From Sipunculus nudus (lineage: Eukaryota; Annelida; Sipuncula; Golfingiida; Sipunculidae), in contig CM049309.1 in assembly GCA_026874595.1 (NCBI GenBank), forward strand, positions 69,858,926 through 69,922,925: 64,000 nt of DNA, read 5' to 3'. The notes beneath the pieces are model-generated. The model searched no databases, was not told where the DNA came from, and saw only the letters and a list, made by a program, of their open reading frames with translations. The position numbers were made by a program, and so were the translations under genes. Positions 36,901 to 48,900 of the stretch are shown here, piece after piece (position 1 is the first letter of the stretch; every line of letters starts with the position of its first letter).

Positions 36901-39900
36901 GTCACAGGAGCCATCTGTCCAAAAATTAGTTTCTGGATGATAATTCCTTCTAATATTGATGTATGGATTTCAAACTTGACTTGTATTTGACCCATTGGAA
37001 AAGTAAGACCTGAATTGATATTGGGATCATGAGGTCAAAGGTCAAGGTCACAGGAGCCATCTGTCCAAAAATTAGTTTCTGGATGATAATTCCTTCTTTT
37101 ATTGATGTATGGATTTCAAACTTGACTTGCATATGTCCCATTGGAAAAGCAAGACCTGAATTGATTTTGGGGTCATGAGGTCAAAGGTCAAGGTCACAGG
37201 ACACATCTTTAAAAAGATCAAGGTCACAGGACCAACATCTTCAACAAGATTGTGGATTGTTAGATGGAAGAAACAATAAATATGCCAAGTGTCAGTATAT
37301 GCTGCTAAAAATGGGGGTCTACTCTTAAAGGGGGGGGGGCTACTATGTCTGGGGATACTCTGGCACCTGCGGTGCCAAGAAATGTCTAGTTATTTAGTGT
37401 AATGTAATCACAGTAAAACCACTTTCTGCTATCCTGAGCTTAAAATCCATTCTACTATAGTCTTTTAAAACAATTTGAAAAATCTAAAAAGTTTATATTA
37501 TAAATAATTAAATCTGCTTTTGTTTAACCTCTGATAGTTAATTTATTGCCCATTTGAATTTAAAGTAATGGATTTATTTGCAATATATATATGTTTTGAT
37601 CTCCATATCAAATATTATTTGCTAACATGGATAATTGTATTTCCAGTCAGGTTATTAATCTGTTGTTCTCAAAATAATTATCCCTTTGAGTGTTAATTGT
37701 TATTTGTTGCAGCCCATGCTACCATTCATTATCTATGCGTTTCTTTCTTAAATGCCAAGAATACTGCTTCTTGGGATGAAGACAACCCCAGATGTGCATC
37801 TCCTGTAGGAATACCTCTTCCCCTCCAGCGCTAGTGTAATATATCTCAGTGTCCCAGTATCAACCAAAGTTCGGAACGAAACACTCAGAGCATTGAGAAA
37901 TCAATAACCCTGACTGGTTCAGTTACAGTGGGCCCTGCAGATGTTCCATGATCGGTAGTTGAGGATTATCTGCAATTTAACATTCTAAAAATGCAAAACC
38001 CTGACCTTTGATGCAATTACGAGCACTCTTCTGGCGGGTAAAAAAGGTGTAATGTTAACATTCAGAGAGCAAGAAGCCTGAGCCATTTGCTTTCATGGAA
38101 GGAAGATAAATTGGTGTTTGTCCTGACTTATCTGTTTATATTTTTTACTCACTGAAGACTTCTGTTTATTTTATGATCATATCTGCAGTTAAACTTTCAA
38201 TCAGTGGTCATACGCAGAAGTAAGCATAGTTGACAGTTATTGATTTGATGCTTTTGTTAAACATTCTAAAACTTAACAGCTACCATACAGCTTTGAGGCT
38301 GTGTATGGAGAAATTGGTCCCTTAAAATGTTAAAGAGTGCAGGGAGTATTACTAAAATGTTATCTTAAAGCCAGCTATTCATACAGCTTTTCTGTAGAAT
38401 TTATGTGATTTCTGGCTTACTCTAGGTACATATTGATGAACTGTAGGTAATTACTGTTAGGAAAAAGTTCATATAATGCCTCTGATGGATGTATAGGTTT
38501 GTTTATCTACACAGGAGAAAGTGTTTAATGGCCTAAATTTTGGGGTCTCAGAAACTCTTCTATTTCACAAATTATCTCCTGAACCATTTGATAAACAGGT
38601 CAAATTGTTTTTATGTTTGGTCAGTAATAGGGTGTGCAATGTTGAAAATAAGAATGGTCATAAATCCAATTTAACTGCTGCTACCAGCAAACCATTTGGA
38701 ACTTAGGGGACAGCATAGCCTCAGTGAGGACCTGTGCAGCCTGATCCGTTCTTGTTTGATCTGTTACAGAGCACAGCTTAAAATAATTATTTGTACCATA
38801 GTGTGGCAGACCTAGAATTTTATTAAAATTCTCAAACTCCTGCAAAGACATCCCTTCCTGCTTGTTTATATTTTGTTCAACATTTGTTTTAATGATCAGC
38901 TGTCATGTAAATTTTTATTTTGTGAAACCTTTTCATCCAATCACATGCAAGAATGATGTCCTCTAAGGAAAACCACCTGCTGGGGAAAGCTGGCTTTGCC
39001 CTGTCAGGCCATCTTGTATTGCTTGTCATGCAAGTTTCAGTTCAGCAGGTAGTCGCCTTCCAGCAGTCATCAGACCAGTCAGTGACAGCCCATTTATAAG
39101 TTACAGCACCTGAGGCTGCATTGTGCTGACTCAGCATTTGTTCTTCAGAGATGGTATTTTACAGCCTGACATTACTTTGTGATAATTATTTGATTTTGTC
39201 TTTCCACTACCATTTGGAACTGGAAGGCATTGTCTCTTGATTTTCTGCATCATTGAAACCAGTTACGCGAATTTAATTAATGGAAGTTTGTCGCACCTCA
39301 TAATTGTATTTGGCATTGTGTCTCCTCTTGGTAAGCATGATAGCTGGATTTTCATCATCAATTGAGCTGGTGATCAGTTGAAATTTGCATGTGTCTCAGT
39401 AGAACATCAGAATTTACCTCAGCCAAGACAGAACAATCGTACTGGATCTACCATGTTCTACATCAGAATTTAATAAGGTCTTCCCTGCTGTACTGCTCAC
39501 TTCATGAAATTTGATTTTTCAAGCATTCGTCCAGTGTTTCTTCTGCGTTTCTTCTTTCAGAAGTGTCATGTTTCTTCTCCTTATTTTGGAGTGTCTGGTG
39601 TCAGATGTCTAGTGTACAATGTGACTACTAGTGTCAGATAATATGCAACATTGCAAATGTTTATGTAACTTTACAATACTGTGCTTTGATCAAGATGTCA
39701 AGCCTTCTTGGAAGTAATTTAGAGAAAAACCATTTCTTTGTCAGTAATGAGTCACATCCTGGTCTGCATGTATTTTGTCAAGTATCCATTAGTTCTCATT
39801 TATATATATCAAAATGAGGTCGGTTTGTACTTTATTGATAAAGATCAGTGCTACCTCAGTTAAAATCATGTTAGTGACAATCCAGCTGTATTTCAGAGGC

Positions 39901-42900
39901 TGGTGTAAGTGTATACTGTTGATGTGCCTCATGTTTTGCTAGGTATGTTGGGTTTGAGTAGCTCTTTGAAGTCTGTTTAATGAATATTTATGAGGTCACA
40001 TGTTGTAGGGATGCCCTGCATTACCATACAAGCAAATATATGTGGCCTTGCTTGTAAGAATTAAAACTATACATGTGGAATTTCATTTTAGCTTAAATCT
40101 GCGCCTCCCCCCCCCCCCCCCCAAAAAAAATAAATTATCACTATTGTTGAAATCTGCTGGTGGTATTGTATAAATTACTTCATCTTTATTGAGAAATACA
40201 ATTTTATAAATCTTAGAATTTTCATCTTAGCACCATCTTAAGGGAATATTTAGGTAGATTTACCATTCTAACCGAATATTATGATTGTTTGGCATTGTTT
40301 GCAATTATTGAATATTACTCTCATTAAAAATAATTGTATAAAGAATGAGTGATCAATAATCAGAAATCAATAATGGAATTTAAACCCCTATAGCAAAACA
40401 CAAGCCGATAAATGTAAAATCTGCCTCTTCTTGCCATATTCACACCTAGCTTACTGGCTTAGTAAGTGCATGTGCTAGTCCACTACCTGTACAATATCTT
40501 GTTGGCATATCAATGACGAACTTTAAAGCAAAAAAGTAGGAGGATAAAGGCAGTAAGCAAATGGAAATATAAGATTTGAATTTTGATCCATATTATCGCC
40601 ATCAGTTTGTGGCTCCTTCCTGACACAGGGATAGTCCTTCCTGCAGTTGAGAAAATCTCTCAAGGTTTCTGGTTTAGTAATCCTGCAAAATGGCAAACTG
40701 AAAAACACAGTCAGTGAAAACAGTCTCCTTGATACATGCAGATAACCATACCTGAGATGGTGTTGTGGTATCGTAGCAGAAAGGGAAAGTTCAATAAGTT
40801 AAATAATTGACACTTTTTCAGTACAAGGAACTCATTATTCCACAAGAGCATAAAAAAATTAAAAAACCTTAAAAGGTTTTGCATCACTATATATGGTGAA
40901 ATTTGATTTTTTTTTCACTTTCAATGGATGTTTATAGGCAAGCAGCAAGTAAATTTCTCTCACTAAAGCAAAAAAAAGATATTGGTTGTTCTTTGTCGTA
41001 GACAAAAAAACAATTCTTATTTTGTTAAAATTTAAGATCTTACAAAATGTGACCTCGTTTCTGATTTGCTTTTGTTCCCTTAAAAATTCTCTCTCTACTT
41101 CTGAAAATAATCATTTATGATGATGTTAAAATAAAACTCAAATGTTGTTTTGTCAAAAACTTGAAATTGCCATGAAATGCCGTTTCCTGAACTAATTTAC
41201 TTTATTTAAAAAGTGAAATGTCAGGTTAAAATTACTAATAACTCCTAAGGATGGCTTGGAGTAGGTCCAAAACAATACAACATTACAATACATTTAAATT
41301 TCTTTCAGACAGAAAAAGAGATAAGATTAGTTGACCTTTAAGTTTGAATAAGAAAATGTATCCTTGTCTGTGATTTATATTTTATTTTATTTTTAGTCAG
41401 TATTTTCTGTGGTTTAATTTTACATCAGCAATTACATCTGATAACTTGCTGGGGGTTGGGGGGTTGGCTAGCAGATTGACATGAAATGAGATGGCCTGTT
41501 CATTAAAAGAATAAAGTGTTTTTTGTGCATGACCCAATGACATTTTATAGATCGACCATACCAAACTGGCAGCTGTACAAATGAAGCCTGCTGTGAAACC
41601 TGACTAACTTGCAGAAAATGAAGAGCCACATTTGATACTTCATGTTGTATCTGGCAATGCAGGTTCCATTAGTGGCAGTCTGTGATGAGCACATGGCGAA
41701 AGAAATGTAACGCAAATGTCACGGGCAGAACCTGACTAGGAAGCGCAGACAGTAGACGACTCGATTCATCTGCCATGAAATGAAGTTTTTTCCTTGGCTT
41801 GCCTGTTGAAATAAATGTAGCCATATGCACATTACCAGACCTTATCATTCATCAATGACATTTGGGGGTTTTTGTCACCAGGACCACTGTTCTGTTGATG
41901 CCAAGATTGCAGAGGATTGACGGAAGTTTTAGCGGCTCAAGATATGGAGCTGGTAAGACTGTGGGCATACTTTAATAACTGGCCACGGATTGAGCATATA
42001 ACCTGTAAGGGCTTATTATTGATTCCTACCTGCACTTTATGTTCTGTGTTGTCACTCGTCGAAAGCAATGTGGACCTCGCATGTTACAGTGAGTGAGAGA
42101 AAGGAGGAACTAATAAGCTGCTTCAGTGCTGATACTATATCCACCTCATGTGAAATATATAAAAACATTAAGAACCACAGGCAGTTATGTTAAACTTTAA
42201 AGTCTCTCAAAATCTGCTGTTTCTTGGGATTTAATTTTATATTTTTATTTCTTTTAGGCCAAATACATCGCAGAATGTATCGACGAGATAAAGCAGGAGC
42301 TCCGCCAGGACAATATAGCAGTGAAAGCCAATGCAGTCAACAAGCTGAATTATGTGAGTATATTTTCTGCCTTATTTATTTATTATGTATGTCCGTCCAT
42401 ATTATATTAAGTCTTCAAGATCAAGCATGTGCTGTTTGAGTGTGATAATAAAGGGTGTTCTTTTTGTCTATGATTGGGAGTCAGGCATAGCAAACTCCAA
42501 ACCATCCAGTGAAGGTTTTAATGATGTTTTGATCTATAACCTAAGTTTACATGGTGATATTTTAAAATATATTTTTATAGGGAAAGTTTAAGTATGTCGG
42601 CAAAAGTTACAGGGAAAAGTAATAATTTAAAAAGAAAATATGATTATTAAATTTCTACTTTATGAGAAATAAAACTTTCTAAGTGATATTGGGTCTACTG
42701 AAGATGGATGCCTAGGGGTAATCAGAAACAGGGTTTCAATTTGGATAACTGTAGTCTGTTCCACTACCCCTGTGCATTACTATTTGGAAGGAATACTTAA
42801 GAAAACCAAATTTTTTTTACCAAGAGTAGAAAAATGAAAATGCATCATTAACTGTTGTGAACATAATAACTTACCATATGTGATAGACCTGTAAACATTG

Positions 42901-45900
42901 TATAATGCAACATTAGAACCCTTTAGGGATATCTTTATGAAAAAGGCGTAGAATGGACATGGTAGAGAATACTGATGATGTCATAATAGGATGCTGCTTG
43001 CAAAAGTGGTAGCTGTACCTGCAGAGCCAGTGATCAAGAATTTGCACCAAGTTTTCATTATGATGCTTACATTGGCCCCTTAACTTTTGACATAACACGT
43101 CATTGTGGGATGCTCTGAAATTTGTTTTTGCGTTCACTTATTCGGCCAACATTTTCAACTTCATTCATGTATATGTCAAGGGAAGAATGAGAATCTGGGA
43201 AGATCCAGAATCTTCCTGGGAAGAATAGGAATATCTTGGGAAGAATGAGAATTCTCATTTTTCCCAGTAAGAATTGGAATCATTTCATACTATTATAAGT
43301 GAATGTATATTTATTTTTTTTTTTCACTACTCAAACAGTTCAGAATTAATGTGAAAGAAAGATAAAGTTACTTTTGGAAAAGAAGTAACTTCAACATAAA
43401 ATTTAAAAAAATTAAAATGAAAGAGTTATCAGTTTCCTTAACGATTCCTGTTATTCTCAGGATAAATAAGAATTCTCATTACAATTTTTCCAGGGAAGAT
43501 TCTGGATCTGCCCAGATTCTTATTCTTCCATCGACATATAAAAGTGGCAGTACATTTCTAAATCTTTCATGATGACATTCCTGAATCTGGATCATGTGCC
43601 AGATCAACACCAAAATGTAATTAATTCATCATTGACCCATTGCCAAAAATGCCCAGAAAATGTCATGAGGTTCTATTTATAGTTATGTTAACATTGTTGT
43701 TAACAAACACACACACAAGCACACACAATGGGGATAAAAGCATACCCTCCTAACAGAGGCGCAAAAATGGAAAAGTGGTGGAATGAACTATAACTTTATC
43801 AACTGTACTGATGGGCCAGCTCATATATATAACTGTTTGATTTATGTTGATAATCATTAAATCACAATTATCTTTGTGCATAACCATTGTATTATTTTCT
43901 TTGATACATTTGATAGCTATATTAACCTAGATACAGGACAATTAGAAAAGTAACAATAAGTCTGCCTTGGCTTTCTCTGTGTGGAATGTTGGGATGGCAG
44001 TAATTGGCATTGACAGTTTATTTTTACAACTAAAACTGGGTCTTTGACAGGGGACCCCAGGACAGTTTTTTCGTCTTCCTGGCTTTAATGGTAAGTCAGT
44101 TATAATGGACAGTGGGAAAAGTTGATGTTTTTTAAGTCTAAGGCAGCAGGTGAAAATGACCTCTATAGAGAGTAAATCTGGATTTGGAATAACAGATTTT
44201 ACTGACATAGGGTACATGTATAGTGTGGTATATACAGTTGTAGCGATTTTTTAAGAACAGCAGCTTTCAACAATAAAAGTGTATCTTTGACAATCATTGC
44301 CCTGGTTGGTTATTTGATTGATTGCACTAGCAAGTCATTTTGGTTACTGAAGGTATCACATACATGTAGAAAGAGAATGAGACAAAAACACTTTAGTTAG
44401 AGCCAGAAAAGTAGTGAGATGTCTGATATATCAGTAATGTTACCCAGTAGTTTCCCATTGTTCTACCTCTCAGACTTAACATCTTTTAACCTCTGTGAAG
44501 GAATTTGATAAGTAACCTTATTCCCATTCAAGCAAGTATGTTAAATTTTCTTATGTCAAAACTTTTATCCTTCAAGAAACCAGGAAACTGCACATTTAGA
44601 CAGCTACTGATCTGAAATGTTTTGCCTCTGGCAGTGAGGTTTACATCTCAGCTTCATGCATGCTGTGACTGATAAAGCTACACCCATGAAATATTGATCA
44701 GGTGTGCCCCTGCGGTTTTCCAGCTCTGTCTTATTTGCTTTTAGGGATTTAACCTGCTGGGTAGCTTGCACATGCTGGTGACAAAAAAAACTTGCTAAAA
44801 CTTGCATAACTGGGTAACCCGGTTAATACAGTCCAAATGGCCGAAACTGCAAGTACAATGGCAATGGGTCTCCAAACACTGTCGTTCACAAGATCAAGTT
44901 CGGCTCTCGAATGTCATGGCTGGGTCTCCGCTGCTGGAATCGGTGGAGGGAATGCAGGTTGCTTCTGCCTTTGTGGCTGTGGGTGCTGTAGCTTTCCAAA
45001 AGTCACTGGCTCGGGATGTACGTTGGCGGCCTCTCGTGGTTCTTGCTTGGCTTGGTGTGGCATTGCATCTGTTGGCTCATGAGAATGTGCTTAAGGAGTG
45101 CACAGGGCTGAGGTCTTGACCACAGCAACCTGTAGCTGCTTGACAAGCGTAAAACTTTCTGTGGCTTTGGTAGCTTGCACAGACTTGAATTGATGTTGAA
45201 ATTTTATAAATAAACTGCCTTGGTGAATTTATCATCAATAATATTTGATATTTCATTAAATTGTTTTACATACTTAGAAGAAACCTTATTTATCACCAGC
45301 TCAGTGAACTGTTCTCATATAATAACAAAGAGTCCTTCAGCACTGAACATTTATTGGAACAATAAGGAGGTATATCAGGATATTGATTAATTACTGCATG
45401 TTCTTAAATACATACCTTTGCCATTTTATTACTATTCGAAGGTTCCCCATGTTCATTATTGCATCTGTTTCATGTTGCCTAGGCAGTTATTAATTTATTC
45501 TGATTTAGCCATGTAATTTATAAGCTATTTAATGTTTTTATCATTCATGATAAATCAGCTTGGCAATATGGTTATTTTAATCAACATCATTTATCATTAG
45601 TTGCTGGATGGATTTTCACAAAATATTTAACTCGGTTTGTTGTAAACAGTTTACCTGGCTCCAGTCCTGCAGTTTCCTGTAGGAAATGTCCAGTCATTCT
45701 GACTTTTACCAAATGTTCTCTGGTGACCATTGGTTTCTTCTGTCCTCATATATAGTTATTTATTTATTATCAGTGCAATCTTCTATAAGACCAGTTCTGC
45801 TTTCAGTTGAATGATCTCCTGGGCTGCACCTTCCACAAGTAAAAATTGGGTCACAGTGACCTAATTTGCTGAAACTGCAATAGAGAAAAAAAAATGACTT

Positions 45901-48900
45901 TGCAAGATTTAACCCAGCTAACATTCTAGGCTTTTACAAATAAAATGTTCTCTCAACAGGAAAAGATCTGAGTGCTTTTGATATACTGGTACTTTAGACA
46001 TGTTTTATGTATTGTTATTGGCTTCCATAACCAATTTTTTTTTTTCAACCAGGGTTGTACTTTCCAGGATTTACATTCCATTTAATGCCTCGTGACTGTT
46101 TCATCATCTAGACTTGGATCAGCTAGCATTTGATGTGATTCCCATGGATGAAGGTTTCCATGTACAATTTTACTAATGGCTCAGCTTTGGTGTCTTGTAT
46201 TATTTTCCTTATGAAAGGACTACCAGATTTTCTACTCGTGCAGAGTATGTGTGGTTTCACTCTATGCTCGGATTCTTTCAATAGGCTCCATTTTGTCATT
46301 TGCAATATGATGAGGTGTTTTTGTAATCCTGCGTCATCTGTTGGAAGTTATGTCCTGCCAAGGACTGTATTTGTCTCAGGATTCATGCTGATTGCAAAAC
46401 AAGCACTATCAATAATGGACCGTGGCTCATTCATAAGGCCACAATATAGTAAAATGCTTGCAAGTCCCCTCCTCTCTGAATGGTGTTTTTTGGCGCATTA
46501 CCTACATGTAGATTATGGATTAATACCCTACATGACAGGAGCATTATTTCCATGAAAGGTCTACTATCTCAGTAGCACCTTGGTCAGCCAATCCTAGGCT
46601 GATCACAGATAACTGATCATGACTGCCAAAAGGGCAGTTCCCATTTTTCACGATACATAGTCAAATATTTTATTGGTATCATCAGTTGTCCTTATATTGG
46701 CACTGGCAGGCTTTCAACTTGTTAACAGCCTGTGGAAGGTGATATATTTTATTTTAAGTTAGAGTGCAGGCAAAGAGAATATCATTAATCAGAAGCAGGT
46801 TGAATGTCATCTGATTAGCTGATCACTGCACATTGAAACCAATAGAAGGGGCTTTTTCATATGTATTGATATTTTTTCTTAAGTATAGGGGACATGGTAG
46901 TGTATGTTTTATTTTGTTTATTACTTGGAAATTAATGTCAAGAGAGGAAGTTCAGTTTTCTAACATTAACAGAGAAGAACATGATCTTGTTTTGAGATGT
47001 AAATGATAATATACCTTCTGAATCTTTCCCATTATTTGTTCATGAGTGAATTATTGTTTTACATGTATTGTATTGTGAGATAATCTAACTTTACAGCTTT
47101 ACTTCTCATAAAGGTTCTCATCTCATAATCCAGATTGGTGGTTTCTGTCTGGATCCAAAACTAAATGTACAGCTTCCACAGTGGCAGAATTTATGATTTT
47201 TCCAATTCTCTCCAAGTTGTTTGAAGTCTATAGAAGCCCTTGGAGCAGTGTCAGATAAAAAATGACTGCCTGATTGGTATCATTGCTCATCACTCACTTG
47301 CCATAACACTGGTCTGGAGCATCAGAAAGACAACGAATTATCAATATTTATTGCTGAATTTAATCTTTGATAAAGTTTTCTTGTTTGTTCTCTGTCATTA
47401 ATGCCGCCATGACCTTTTTCAGAGCTCTGTTTAATTGATGGCATTGTTTCGCAGTTCATTTGTCTTTTGGAAACTAGGCACAAATGAGTAAATCATGGTC
47501 TAAAATACCCAGTACGCTTATATCTGTGATGGTCTCTGCATGTGTCATTTCAGTATTGCTGTACATACATAAAAATGTCAGCACTTAGTCTAGTGGCTTA
47601 TATAAATGTAACATGTATTGTTGACAGACATTATATAAACATGTCTTTGCTCTTTGAACTAAATTATAGAATAATACAGATTATTTGAATTGTGTTTTTG
47701 CATCATATTGACACAGTAAACAGGACTAGGTAATAGAATCAGCCTGAATAATAGATTTTTGTCAGGACATTGTTGTCTAGTGTGTTTCAGGAATTCTTTG
47801 CCTCATAATAGCAGTATTCTTCTGTCACCAAAGAGGGTGGGTGGATATATGTTTAAATTACAAGTGTTGTTACTTTAAAAATTATTCAACAGATCTTGAT
47901 TGATCTTGAAAATGTTAACTGCCATATATATCTGTGGTATTAAGGTGGCATGCCATGTATGTGTATACAGTATGTAAGCTTTGTTTATTGCATATGCAGC
48001 TAGAAATCAGACACGATATATTCTCTTGGAGTTGAAAACCCATACACATGGTAACAAATTCCAATAGGGGAATTCCATTAGTGATCATTTCGCCAGTGAT
48101 CATGATGTATTTCTCTGGCAGATGACTTCTCTACTCCTACAGTGCTTTACTATATCCACAGTTTCACTGCATGTGTGCCACTACGCTCCATAAGCAGCGG
48201 CTGCGTTACGCTCAACTATTCGCTGAACTACCTGCAGCATTAAAAAGCAATGCCAGTCAGGTTTTGCCACCAGGCGGTGCTGTCTCTGTGGAATTCCCCC
48301 TGCGTTATATTTAACCAAACACATTGCACGTATCTCACCTGCACAAGCGGGTGTTCTTCGAGGTACCAGTCACTTTACACTGCTGTGGAAAGCGCTTGGT
48401 AGCACGGACTTTTTTCACCCCCATTGGAAAACACACGATGCAATCATCAGCTTTCAACACAGTCTGTATACTGACTTGCCTGAGGTCAGTTATCCCCCAC
48501 TGTCTGCATATTTCCTGTATTGCCTGCCACATGAGCTTGCCACGGGCATAGCTATGTTTGCTTACACGCTAAGCCAATCAGATTTCTTCTACCAATTCTG
48601 CAGTTTTGCTTAAATGCAGAGCCAATCAGATTTTACTTTATCCAGTGCAAACTGACTTGGTGTTGCCAAACCTGAAAAATCCTGCTATTTCTCACAGCGT
48701 GTGAGTGAAAGGTCACCCGGCTGAGATGTCACTCGCTGTTTTCGGAGCGTAGTGTACCACATACATATTGGTAGAATGAAGACAGTCCTTTTCCTAACTT
48801 TAATAGCCCTTAATAAAATTAAATGGTGTTCTCTTCCAGTACAAAAACATTTTTACTTTTAATTAAATATATTCTAAATATATATAAAAGTGCTGTCATT

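Noticed and set aside
36230-37141. Five similar minus-strand frames sharing [13 protein letters not shown]-like peptides
   Set aside because: They lie on the 143-146-bp array and reflect its repeat unit, not a gene family.
35350-37390. Family A as a cut-and-paste DNA transposon with terminal inverted repeats
   Set aside because: The inverted copy is not terminal at the 3' side; a hairpin and CTAG follow it, and no target duplication beyond possible T's is seen at the empty site.
44802-45119. Two overlapping plus-strand frames (105 and 81 codons) in a GC-richer patch
   Set aside because: Neither translation resembles a known protein, and one is rich in Gly, Cys and Ala from base composition. 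Left unannotated.
46148-46555. 135-codon plus-strand frame in AP3D1 intron 2
   Set aside because: No recognisable domain, no splice context in the AP3D1 reading, and a competing antisense frame. It may be chance.
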